NCBI RefSeq assembly: GCF_036417845.1
Contig: NC_090020.1
Span: forward strand, 43,880,425-43,944,424
Origin: Apteryx mantelli
Lineage: Eukaryota; Chordata; Aves; Apterygiformes; Apterygidae
Direction of reading: 5' to 3'
DNA: 64,000 nt
This document shows, in pieces, positions 50,101 through 62,062 of this stretch; position 1 is the first letter of the stretch, and each line of letters starts with the position of its first letter. The translations under genes were made by a program, and so were the position numbers. The notes beneath the pieces are model-generated. The model made no database searches. It saw only the letters and a program-made list of their open reading frames with translations, and was not told the origin of the DNA.

Positions 50101-53100
50101 TGACCAGGAAAGCAGTCTCTTGGTGATTCTGAGACTCTGCATAACCCAGGGAAACTGGAGAAACTCCTGAAAGGAATGCCCTACTATTGCCCTGAGCAAT
50201 GGTTTGCTCTCTGCAACAGTATTCTGCGTACTATGTGGCACACAAGCAAAAAAGTCTTTGTCTCTGATCTGTCTCTGTTTCTTTAAAGCAGGGGCTGAGG
50301 AATAGGAGAGAAGAGCCTGTCTTAAATTCTTGCTTCCTTCAGACCTGTCATGCTGTATTCAACTCTGCTATATTTGTATGTTCAGTAAACTTGGTCAGCA
50401 ATTTTAATGCTATTTGTTCTAGTTATCTCATGCTGTACCAACAAAAGCTTTGGGCTAATTAGTGGGAAAAGGCAACACTCCAATGTTATAAAGTTCTGCA
50501 GCCACTCAATTGACCTTAGCTTGCAACAAAGGTTTTGAGAAGTTTTGAGAAGAGTGTGTAATAACCATGCTCAGCAATTTTAACAAAGATGAGAATTTGC
50601 CGGCACTGCTGTTTTTTAAGATCTAATCTTACCTCTCTGTGCCTGATGCTGAAATATGCTGTCCTGCAAAGTCCTCGTGATGACTAGAGATCCACCCAGG
50701 AAGATCATTTTTGTATCTGCACAGCTTTGGGACAGGATCAATACTCAAGTCTACGTATTCTGTAATCACAGTGATGGCTTGAATACCTAGCATGATAAGC
50801 AAGAGTTATTCCCCAGAGGTTATCTGGAAAAAGAAAGCTCATGTCTGATATCCAGCCTGTGGTCAAAACAGCTTGTAGAAGAGTTGAGGGCAATGATGAG
50901 GAAAGGTGCTTTTGGGTGTTTTATGCAACTTTTCTGGAGTGAATTTATCTCAAGCATGCTCAAAACTATAACTGATCATATACATTCATAGGCTGTATTT
51001 TTGATCCAGGAGAAAGATGGATTTGAGCTCTATAGATCAGCAAACTGAAAACATTATTGGAAATTCTTTTGAACCAAGAAAGATCACGCAAAATAGAACC
51101 ATTTAAGGAATGAATACAAAGTACACAAATGAACTTGAGAAAGGTGGTTTTCTGTCTGCCCTACCAAAAGTAGCAAGGGAATAACCTTTTAGCTAGGAAG
51201 AATCCAAGTGTATTGGGAGTCCATACAACGAGTTAGCTATATCAGGGCAAGTATATTAGGACATAAGAAGCACAAGACATTACAGCAAGTTTCATCCATG
51301 TGTTGTATTATCTTCCAAAGTCCTTGATGCCTTATGGTAATGTCTAGAGCTTGTGTTGTACCACATCTAATGTGATGGACTTCGACCACATGAGCCTAAA
51401 CAGGGCCTGTCAATGAAAACTTGAATTTTGCAGAAGGAAAACAAAAGGTGGGAAGTCTTTAAAAATAAAATAAAAAAACAAACCCACAATTTTAAGTGCT
51501 TCTATGCTCTGTGGTTTACTTTGGTCCTTTCTCAACATAGAGAGTATTCTTTTGTCAGCTATAGGCTACAGTATTTGGTACGTGTAGAGGGATGCTAATA
51601 AGCAGCACTAGTTTCTTTGCGGTGTGGTTGGATGCCATAATATGCAAAGAAAGCCAAGAGATGCAATGGAGAGATGTGCAAAGGTGGAGGTCTCTATGAA
51701 AGTACAGAGGTTCTCATTCATAGCCAAGAATATTTGGGAAATGGCAAAAAGCCATGGAAATGTTCTTCTCTCTTTTGCACAACATGGTGGGACCTTTTTA
51801 AAGTAAACTGCTGGGAATGAAGGCCAGCTGGGACACAGTCAAGTATGAGCACAGGTGAGATGATTTTGTTGAATGAGCATGGATGTGATAGGGTAGGGTA
51901 GAACAGAGAGGACAAACTATCTTGCTAAGAACTCTTTGATAACACTGAGTAACTTCTGAGTAAGGCGTAGTAGGGACAGGTCTTAGGGTCTGCTTCTGCT
52001 GCCAGTTGGATTCCTGTCAATTTTTTATTAGTTGTAATTGAAAACAGAATCTTGTCCAAAATGTGTAAATAAGTTGATGTACGTGACAGAACAGGAGAAT
52101 TGTAGTGTATGCATTGTTAGACTAGTATAATCCTAGCAATTGCATGTCTATAACATCTTAAACTGTTTTCTTTTGGAAAGCAAGTGTAAGTGGTGTGTGT
52201 GGGCAACTCAATGCTTTTATATAAACACCTGTAATCTCTTTTAAAATTCAGTTTTGAGTTGTAAAAATTTCTGCTCCTGAAGGAAATTAAGGTGGAAAAA
52301 TACTGAATTTATAAGAGGAGATTGCTAGGACCAGCAGCATTTATATGCCCATAACTTGCAGAAGCTTGTGTGATTATGAAATATGGTGTTGTATTTTTAA
52401 AAAGCAAGAAACTGCATGCTTACCTTAGCAACCTTTTTGCTACATAGTTCACATGCTGCAAAGATACCTGACTACTTGCTCAAGAAACTCCCACACTTGC
52501 CCTTGCAATGTAATGTTATGAATTTGTAAAACTTTTTTGTGGAAATTGTTTAAAGAAACAATTCCCAGCATCTAAATACAACTGTTGGGTGGGAGGAGAG
52601 GACTGAGTTTTTGCTTCTTCCTGTTCACTGAAAATCGCTCCTAAGGATCACAAAAATTGCTAAGCTTCTGTGAGTTAGATAACATTTGCTTTTTCTATTG
52701 TGCTGTGTGAAAGGGAATAGGAAAGTAGCAAGTGTGTGATCCACTTGAGTTGATCAAAATCAATGGCACTTTGAAAGTGCCCTGGATTAGAGCAACTCTC
52801 CTGTGTAGACAATCCTTATGAGTTAACAAAATGAAAGTCCCCTAACAGGCGCTTAATTCACTGGATTGATTGCAACCAGTTCTCAGCTAGTGTCTTCAGA
52901 GATTTCTGACACATTCTGAGAGCAGAAATGGAATTATTAGTTGATTTGGTGCCTAGGGCTCCAGTGCATCGGAGCTGAACGAATATGTGACAGAGAATGT
53001 CCCTGCCCTGAAGTGGATATAATTTGAGAATTCATCATGATTTCTGTAATTGAGAACTCGTGGGATTCCGTGCAGGCTGATTGACACGCAGTTTTACAGG

Positions 53101-53427
53101 AAGGCTAAGAAGAATTCGCCGTTCTCCCTGGATTTCCCCACACTCACCCCCGCTGAACCAGGAATAAACGCGGAGAGAATCCACCTGGCTGCCCTGCTTC
53201 CCACCCCTGCCAAGCTGGCTGCTTGCTAATGCTGCGAAGGAAAGTGGGCAGGGGTGGGCAGGAGAGCAGCTGCTCAGAACATTTTGGGGAGGGCGTTCCT
53301 GAGAGAAAATGCAAAAGCAATTGGGAGTGGTAGCCCGCTGTGTCCTCCAGATAAGTTTGCGATGCTGGTATGCGACCCAGCTCTCTCTGGTTCAAAAGTT
53401 GTTCCGTTTTTAAGATACCTTGGACCA
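47121..53427. other. host non-coding DNA, no gene seen
   Basis: No exon or RNA gene is supported. There is a T17 tract at 47986-48002, and GTTTTGAGAA is repeated in tandem near 50531-50556. Open frames are short and featureless. Confidence 0.55.
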
Positions 53428-53772
53428 GGGAGCAGCAGCGGGGCAGGGCCTCCATGACAAGGGTACAGGCCCACAGCCCCAAGTTGAGGAGAGCAGAGCG
53501 GGGCTGGGGACAGTGGGCCCAAGGTCAGACCAGGGAGCCACATCAGCAGGTCCAGGTCAGCAAGGTACGTGCTGAGAACAGTGTACCTGCAAGATAGCTC
53601 AGGCAAGGACCTGGGGAAGGGCCTGAGCTTAAATGCAGCTCCCAAGCTGGGGAAGGCCGAGACACTCAGTGAGGTGTCCACAGCTCTTTCCCACCATGTA
53701 GCTGTTCTCCCCGCAGCCTGACCCAGGGCTGCCCCATGGCAGAGCTGACCAGGCACAGGCAACTAAACCCTG
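53428..53772 (-). repeat. GC-rich interspersed repeat, copy B, unknown family
   Basis: This is a longer copy of the repeat at 46867-47120, in the same orientation, sharing the two end blocks and the 17-nt exact CCATGGCAGAGCTGACC. The minus strand is open for 162 codons (53274-53762) and reads GQLCHGA, GAVGLYP and GGPA, paralleling copy A. No known domain is visible. It could be a piece of a retroelement or a non-coding repeat with a fortuitous open frame. Confidence 0.55.
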
Positions 53773-54239
53773 AGGAGCAGGGGGAAGGGATTGCAGTGTC
53801 TCTGCTTCTTGCTCAGGGTCTTCGCAACATCCATGATTTTTGAGAGCTTTTTCCTCATTTAATTTTGTAATTTCCACAGCTCCAGCCTCATGGTAATACT
53901 ACATTTCATGGGCTCCCTGATATACTCATCTTTCAACCCATTGCACTACAGGTTGTGGAGGCAGAAAGCATACTGCACATAGCAACTGTATCAGGCATGT
54001 TAATAATGTTTGTTTGCCTCAGATACTCAAATGCCATTGAGCAGAACAGGCATCTGTTGTGAAATGATGTTCTCGTGACCTGGCCCTCTCAGCAGGGCAT
54101 TGCAACCACAGGAAACTGTAGAACTAGAAAACTCTCAGCCCTGTCTTGACTGACTGCCTTGCCTTTCGTAGGGGACTGTCAACTGAGCTCTGTGATTCCC
54201 TGCTTCCCCTCCTGCTGATTCAGCTCTTGAGTTGCAAAA
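53773..54239. other. host non-coding DNA, no gene seen
   Basis: Transition between the interspersed repeat and the GC-rich patch. No splice, promoter or coding evidence was seen. Confidence 0.5.
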
Positions 54240-54440
54240 AATGAAAGTGGCAGCAGCGTGCTCCTCCTCCTCTGAATCCTTCCCTCCCAGCTGCCTCCTG
54301 GCAGCTTGTCGCCCAGCAAGGGGCAGGGAGGGACGCGGCGCGGCAGCAGCAGTACCGGAGATGGAGGCTTTGCGGGGGCACACCAAAGATCTGTGGCAAT
54401 TTTGAGCCTCGGAGGGAAACGGCTCCCTCAAAAGGCCAAG
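54240..54440. promoter_or_regulatory. GC/CpG-rich patch, possible small promoter or exon
   Basis: About ten CpG sites lie within 200 bp, including GACGCGGCGCGGC at 54332-54344, in otherwise CpG-poor DNA. On the plus strand ATG at 54360 opens a 14-codon frame (MEALRGHTKDL); on the minus strand a 123-codon frame crosses it. Neither has a recognisable domain. An unmethylated mini-island or a decayed promoter would look like this, but no TATA box or clear donor confirms it. Confidence 0.2.
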
Positions 54441-57400
54441 GCTGGACCCTGATGCTGTGCTATCACGGTAACTGTGTGTTCCCACGTCAGCTTGAGATGC
54501 CCACATGGTAGATAAGTGCGAAGTTGGGAGAACGGAGTGTAAAATGCTGTGAAGTGTTCAAATGGAAAGTGTTATAAATGGAGAAAATATCACTTATGTT
54601 ATGGAGGCAAGGACTTTTTTTAGTGAAATGAGCTTGACAGTTTCCAAGATGAGCTCCTGTGTTTGACTTTCCTCTCTCCTCCTCTCCCCTCTTGACCTGA
54701 TATAGTACCAAAATGACACTAGTGTAGAAAGATCAGATTTTGACAGCATATTGCACTGGCAGCTCTATATTTGTGAGGGTGAAACTGGATATGATTTGCA
54801 GTGGTAAGGGAAAAATTCCTCCTCTTTCCTTTGTAAATGTGCTATTTAGTATTATTGGATGCTGAATTTCTTAGTCTTGGATGCTGTGACAAACTAAGGC
54901 AGGGTTGTGACAGACCTGTCCAAACGCCAACTTCCTATCCTCCTACCCAGGAGCGGATGCAGCCCTAACGTCAGTGAATCGACCCTTGTCCTGCCTCCCG
55001 TATTATGGAAAATGACAGGGGATAAGACCACAAAGCAAGGCTGCAGACAGTGAGAAAACCTCTGCTCTGAACAGCATTGCAGATTCAGTCCTGTTCCCCA
55101 GTCCTGGCACACAGGCAAGAGGGCTGCGCAGCTCGGGATGCGTGCTGGGCGGGAGTGAAGCACCCTCACCACGTTTCTTTGCTCCCTTGCTTGAGCAACA
55201 AAGTGCTGTTTGTGTTCAGAGCTGGAAAAGGGCAGAGGAAGGACTAACGTTAGAGCCCTGGAGCCTGCCACTGAGTGGAATTACTGTGGTTTATTTGACA
55301 CCCCCTGCCCCGTGAATGCTACGCTGCTCTAGCGCTCTGAGTATGAGGTGGGCCCAAGACTGCCATTTGCTCTACCCACCCATAAGTAACCTCACTTATT
55401 GCAGATATTACAGAAGTTGTACAGCCCTCATGTACCCACATGCTTTGTGGTACCTTTGCAAAGACCTCTTTTGGGGCTCTAAATGGGTTTACCATGTGTG
55501 TGTGTTTTGTTTTTTCAACTGAATATGCATCTCCTCTTGTGCTATATCTGACAGCATGTACAGAACAGGGAAGCTATGGTAGATGAGCTAGATACCGTGC
55601 AGAAAGTGTCTTCTGCTCTCAGACAGCTGTTCCTGGAGTTTGGATGCATTTCATGTCTGCAGAGATCATGTCATGCAGTTCTTGTCTGCTTTCTTCTTTC
55701 CCATTGGTTTAGATTTTGTACAAGTTTTTGTACAAGTGGATTATTTTCTGGTACTTAAAAGCCGGTATTAGGGTCCACGTGCCAAAGGATCCTGTTTGTA
55801 TTAATTGTCTGTCTGGAAATTTCTGTAAAGGATTTGTGTTGGGGATTTTAGAATATATATGTAGTGGCAACATCCAGAAAAAAGGCTGTGAACTTGTCAA
55901 TGTTTATAGATTTCTGGGTTTGCCCTTGCTAGGGAGAGGCAACATTCACTCTCCCCTCTGTAGCAGAAGAGAGAAATGGAATACAAGATGGCTTAGCTTG
56001 CATTGTAAGCAAATCCTTGATAGATATGTATTGTATATTAATGTATATGTGCACAAGGTCAAATGTTGTCTCAGTAGTAGTCAGTGAGATGGCTGCTTTA
56101 GTCACTTGCTAGTGAGAGGACCACAATCAGTTCCTGAAAGTCTGGTGGGCCAGTCTTAGTATAAAATCAAAACAGATAAATGAGCTTTCTGATCCAGGGA
56201 GGTTTTAGAAATTCCTCTGACTCTGGTATCTAGAAGATTCTTTCCTGAGGTTAGAAAAAGCTCACTGTGTGGAGCACAGTTTAAGGGCACTGAAGCCGAA
56301 CTCCTTAGACACAGCTGCTCTTCACGGGCTATTTTGTTTCACAGTCTTCCCTCTGCTGTGGTTCAGGTTTCATGGTGATTGCAACAAGCCCTTACCAACA
56401 GCTGCTGCAGTTGAACAGAGAGGGCTCCTGGTCTCTGCCACTGCCGAGCTTTCCCTTGGAGCTACTGACAGCATGTCTAATTTAAAAAAGCATGTGGTGT
56501 TTCATCATTATCTCGTTTTCTGAATATGATTTTTGGGACCAATCTAAGTTAATTGAATTTCCCTCTTATGACACTGGGATTAATGGTATTTATAGCAACC
56601 TAATTTAAGTTTTCACTTGCTCAAATGGATATGCCGTTCATATTAAGTTTAAAGACATACTTGGATCTCACAGAGGGCTTGGTTTTTCGGACTAGGAGGC
56701 TACTGTAGATGGTATCTTGCCAGCTGCTGGAGGAGAGCCTTGTGGTCATAAGGAGTTTAGTTTGTGAACGGGCAGCAGTGTTTCCTTTTTTGCCTTTCTT
56801 CATCAATTTGTTCTTGTTAAACTACATGGGGATTTTAGTCTATTGGCAGAAATGAATGTGTGCTGTACGATTATGCATTTGTGAATTAAAAAAAAAAAAG
56901 TTTTAGGTGCTACAATATTTTAAGGATGAGTTTCTTCTCTAGGGGTTGCTGTGAGTAGCAGTGAAAGTTCTTGTACCCTGCAATGCACATGAATCCCCCT
57001 GCTTTCCCTAGGCCACCCTCCTCCAAGTATTTAAATGTTATCTCTTTAGTCAGTTAAGCTTAATTGACATAGGCACTTATTTAAGATAACATGCTTGTGT
57101 GTTCTCTTATTTTATTTATTTTATTATTTTATTATTATTATACCCAACACTTGCCCATAGGTAAAATAAAAGCAAGCTAAAGTAATACTTGGCTAGTATG
57201 ATTCTCTGTCACAGATTCCAGACAGTTCAGAAGCTGGTCACAGTGTCATCATCTGCATTTTGTTACTGAGTGCTATCAACTCCCTCTGTCACACCCTGCT
57301 TTTTCAGCAGCTGGGTGCATTCCAGCTGCTCCTCTAGCTGTTTCAGAAAAATAAGTCCGCCTGACTTTTGATGCCCTTGGTCATAAAGAGAAGATTTTCA

Positions 57401-60400
57401 CAGACACTCTTCCAAACTTATTAAAGAACTTTGGAAGTGGGACAGCAAAATAATTCGAGTTTGTTCAGCTCTTGTGTTTGCAGAGAAGAGACATATTTTT
57501 ATTTTGAGGGGGAAAAAAATCATTGCAGCTCATTTGTGTTATATATTTTAAATCGGCAGTTGTGCTGTATTAGAACACAGTATTTTGCTGTATTATTCAC
57601 TTTTCTTGAGTGCCTCCACATTCACAAAGGAGAGTGGAATGGAGCTGTCGGAGGTTTTGAGAGTGCAATAAGCCTAAGCCAAAGCCCTTAGTCGTAACTG
57701 CCTCTGCTTGGGCCCAGGCTGTGCAGGGGCAAGATAAGACTGCAGAGGACTTGGACCGTCTTTCCCTATTACTGCTTTGTACTGAGGACAGGTGGACCCT
57801 GTGTGTGTTTCCTGCTCTCATGGGATACTCTGTTTGTAAGGCTTACCTCTGCACAGGAGGCCTCTGCTATTTAGCAGTCTTGGAAAAAAATAGTTTTAAT
57901 TTCTTCTGGAACATTGTCCATAAAGGAGCTTAATTCTGGAGTGGCCGGAAATGAATTATTATCTCAATGTATTCATGGCCAGAAATATCATTGTCTAGAC
58001 AAGTTTAGACTTAGAACAGCTTTCAGTAATAATTATTTCTTTTAAAACTGTGCTTTTAGCAACTTCTTAAGAAATGCATCATCTCTGACCTACCCTTCTC
58101 AAGGTACAGCTTCAGAAGTGCAGTGTTAAGAAGAAGTTGCTCTGTTTTTGCCTCCTTCTTCCTCCCTCCCCTCTCACAAAGGTCATTTGCCTGAAAGCAC
58201 TAGACTACCAATTCCTTCCTTGTCTCCTATGGGAAGCACACCGGAAAAGAAAGACCTTTGTGTAAAGCCTTTGATCCACATCTATTCTGAAGCAGGCTCT
58301 TTAGAAACCAAAAATACACTGCTTTTTGCAGTAAATGGGATTTCCCTAAATGTAAAGGAAGCTCTTGTTTGAATATACAAAATCTGAAAGAAAACTAGCT
58401 GTGATACCATATTCTGTATTGGTATCAGACGCAGAAGAGCGCAGGCCAAGTGTCCTTGGATTTATGTGACGCTGGCTGAGGCTGCATTTGACATTGATGT
58501 ATTAGGAGACCAGGGGCCACAATAGAAACAAGAGTGGTTGTTCCCTGTTGCGCTTATCACCAGAGGGTCTTCAAGTTAATTCTCAGTTGTAGTTGGTGTT
58601 GCGTCCTGTTCTCCAGCTGCCAAGCTAATGCTTTACATGAGAAGAGGTAGAGGGCCGCTGTCTCTGCGATTAAGTTTTATTTTGCAATGTGATATTAATA
58701 TGAACTTTGTATTTGCTTTTTAGCATTAAGTTATTTCAAGAAAAATGTTTCTCCAGCAACCCCACTTGATTTGATTATACTTTCTTGGCTTTCAAACACA
58801 TATTTGAGAGAGGCTCTATTTTTTTGTCGGAGCATACTGTAATTAAAGCAGCACTACTTATTTTCATGTCCAATTTCATCTTACTCCTAAGGCTTTGGTT
58901 TTTTTCCTTTTTGTTTTCTGTTACTGTCCTGCCAGTCATTTACCTCCAGGAGTCATAGGTCTGACTGGAAGGACAGCTGATCTTTGTTCTTTTTGCTGCT
59001 AATTTTGGTAGCAAACAGAAACCTTCCACTTCAAGAGAACTTGCAGGAGGAGGCTTGTTGTCTTTATGTGCAGCAGTGCTAAGCAGCCCTTCCCTTTGTG
59101 TTGTTGGTTGTCCTGGACTCATTCTGGGGAGGAATAAAAAATGCACTGCCCTCCCTCCCCCTTCCCACTTCGTTTACTAAATCTCTACTGAAGTTTGAAA
59201 GACAAAAAACGAAACAAAAACCCCAACTCCCCCACCCCTCAAAAACCAAAAAACCCTCCTTGTATTGGATAAGGGGATCTCAATTAAAATTCAACCTATT
59301 TAAGAGAATAGATCTTATTATTATCTTTTTAAGTGACTTAGTACGTGCAACAGTGGAAGCAGATGAACCAAATACAAGCACTCGAGCTGAAGGGCACAGC
59401 CAAAGAGGTTATGGTTGGGGCTGATCAAATTAGACAGTGCTCTCTTGTTTACGTTACAGGCTGTAGTTTCATTTATTCACAGGAGACAAAACTAACTAGT
59501 TTTAACTGTCAGGATTTTCAAAATGTAGGATGGTATGTTATTGTTTAGGGATGCAGACTAGTATCCAAGCATTACAACATGTGAAGCATCAGGAAATTTG
59601 ATAGAAGCTAATGCATTCTCCAAGCTCAAAAAGCAAGCTGGTTATTTATGTACTGGCATATGATTTGAGAAACTGTTTGTGAACACTTTTAAGGCCAATA
59701 TGAATAAATCAATTTTTCTCCACAAACTTGCTCACACAGAAGTGTGTGACCATGTAATTCTGTGTGAAGGCTAATAATAAGCCCTTCTAAAAGCATTAAA
59801 ACTTTGATGTTTATTTACTGTGTTCAGGAAATCAAGGTGTACCTTGTACCCTACCAAACATTTGGTTTGTTTATTGACATCTCTTTTCTCTATAGTTATT
59901 TTTCACAAAATATCGTCCTGTTGAAGATTTCTTTTTCTTTATGTGGCAAATAGAAGCTAGACAGATGTTCAGATTTAATGAACTGTGCCTGTTAGTTTAA
60001 AAAAAAAAAAAAAAACTTGAGGCAAAAGTGTCCTAGGAAGGAGACTTTATAGCTGATGTGCCAAAGTAATGTTTGCAAGATTTTTATTCCCCATCACTAC
60101 TACTTTAATTAAGCACTAATACTACTTATTTTTCTGGAGAAGAATCTTGATATGTGTGTGGGTTTTTTTTTTTTTCTCTTGCATGTATGAATGCGAAGTG
60201 CATCCACAAGCTTAGGAGTAATACATATGATTAGAGCCTACTATAGACCTTAGAGATGCCTGCCAAGGAGATGTATGCAAAAAGTTGAGAATTAGTAGGA
60301 ATACTTATAAGTCATTGCCAGTTTCATATGTGCGGTGGGATACATCCTAATGATGAAGATGAGTTGGTTTAGTTATAAGTGTTTAGGGGGTCACTACTGT

Positions 60401-61987
60401 GGTGGTGGGCTTTTTCCTCACATGAAAGCACAGGTTTGGGGTATCTCATATAGTGGAGATGAAGGAGGAGGGAATGAACATTTTTCTGCTTAGTTATCAG
60501 GTTGAAGAGAACTGCACAACTTATTTCCTCTTAATACCTAGCCTTCACGTTTTAAGGTCTTTGGGGAATGGGTTGAGGTGTCCTACCATAACAGTGAGCA
60601 TAGGAACATTGAAAAATAGGGTTGATAGCTAACATTACATTACATCAAGGAGAAATAAAAACATCAGTGGTAAATGTGCACAGAAAGTGGAATGTAGATT
60701 TCTTTGTGTATACCTGAGCAAACATAGGCATGCTTTAATATTTAGAAAGTCAGATTGCTCTGGCCTGAAAAGTTGCGTTATAAGCTGGAGAGAGCATGAG
60801 ATCTCTCCAACACTGTGGACTCCAGCTCCGAAGGAACTGCCAATACCTTCTGAGTAGTCATGTAGCACGTGCCTGAAGAGTATGTTAGGAGTCTATGGGG
60901 AAAAATATTCTAGGATTTGGCTGCCTTAAAATTTTTTGTTCATTTGTTCAATGGGGGTTGTTGTGCTGGTTCTGCAGAGAGCTTTACATTTTCAGGTGTC
61001 TGATGCCCACCCTCAGACTTAGAAACCACTGGATTTTGAGATGGAAGAACTTCCCCTCAGTTTTGATTGCAGCGATCTTTTCCTTTCCCCCTGCTCCTCA
61101 GCCTGCCTTGGAAAGGTGGCATGTGATAATGAAAATCATGAGACAATGAAAGGGTTTCCCAGTACTAACCTTGTTTATCTGGCAACACTGCTCTTAATTA
61201 GCATGAATACTCCTCCTTCCCTTCCCAGCTTCACTTGTTGCTAGAAGAGGTTTTGTTTTGGAATCCTTCGGGCTCCCTGGGGGAGCCGCAACTTGTTTGG
61301 CTTCTGACTGCCTTCCCTCGGGGGAAAGCAACAGCAGCTGTGCAAGACTGTGAGGACTGAAGTTCTTCAGCAAGAGTTTTCAAAGCAAAGAGAGAAATTG
61401 CACAAATTAACGAGAATTAAGGGACAGAAAGAAAATGCTAAAAACTAGATGAGCAGCTAAATCTGTTTTAGAAATGCATTTTTATCTTAATTCTTGAAAT
61501 TGAGTTGTCTATATTCATAGCCTTTTATTTAGATTTTGTAATTTTAAATAGACAGCAGTCTTCAAATGTTAATGATATAATATATCCTTCCAAGTTCATT
61601 GCTAGGTACAAAGTCCAAGACAGTTGCATTGGGTTTGTAGGCAGACCTCAAGCCCTGAAGCAACATAAGATGAAAAGTAAAAGGGAAGCTCTGTAAGTAG
61701 CCGTGCAAAAATGCAAAGCCTGCGTAAAAGGGTTTAGATTTTTTTTTTGTCCTATCACTTGCTAAGGTCAAAGAGTTTCCCTGAACTAGGGAAAGCCTTG
61801 AGCAAGGCTTTGGTCAAGTGGAAGCTGGTCATTTCCTTATTTATCCTTTGTGACCTTGCCTGCCAAAGCTAGGTGTCTAGGATTTGCAGGCAATGCATTT
61901 GAAGGGTTAAATCCTTTAGAAATATGGTCTCCAATTCTGTATGGGTAGTAGAGAGCTGCCAATAGCTGGCTGGTGGAAACAGAGGCA
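54441..61987. other. host non-coding DNA, no gene seen
   Basis: No supported exon. It contains an A12 run near 56888-56899, a TTTA/TTA-rich microsatellite at 57107-57142 and A18 at 59999-60016. Block 54880-55280 is GC-richer with a 125-codon minus-strand open frame of no recognisable content. Confidence 0.5.
57107..57142 (+). repeat. TTTA/TTA-rich microsatellite
   Basis: An uninterrupted run of TTA, TTTA and TTTTA units about 36 bp long in AT-rich host DNA. Confidence 0.75.
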
Positions 61988-62062
61988 GGTGGCCTCGTAG
62001 CTAGAGCGCCAGTCTAGACCTAGCTCTTTCTGCCATGGGTTTGTTTGGCGACCTTTGTGGAT
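61988..62062 (+). repeat. ancient amniote tRNA-type SINE relic, 5' part
   Basis: GTGGCCTCGTAGCTAGAGCG, then CCAGTCTAGACCT, CTCTTTCTGCCATGGGTTT and GGCGACCTTTG follow the order of the tRNA-like head and middle of the same old SINE whose tail is at 13614-13685 (A-box-like TAGCTAGAGCG, then TCTGCCA, then GACCTTGG). The internal B-box region is largely deleted. Family assignment is from memory. Confidence 0.45.
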
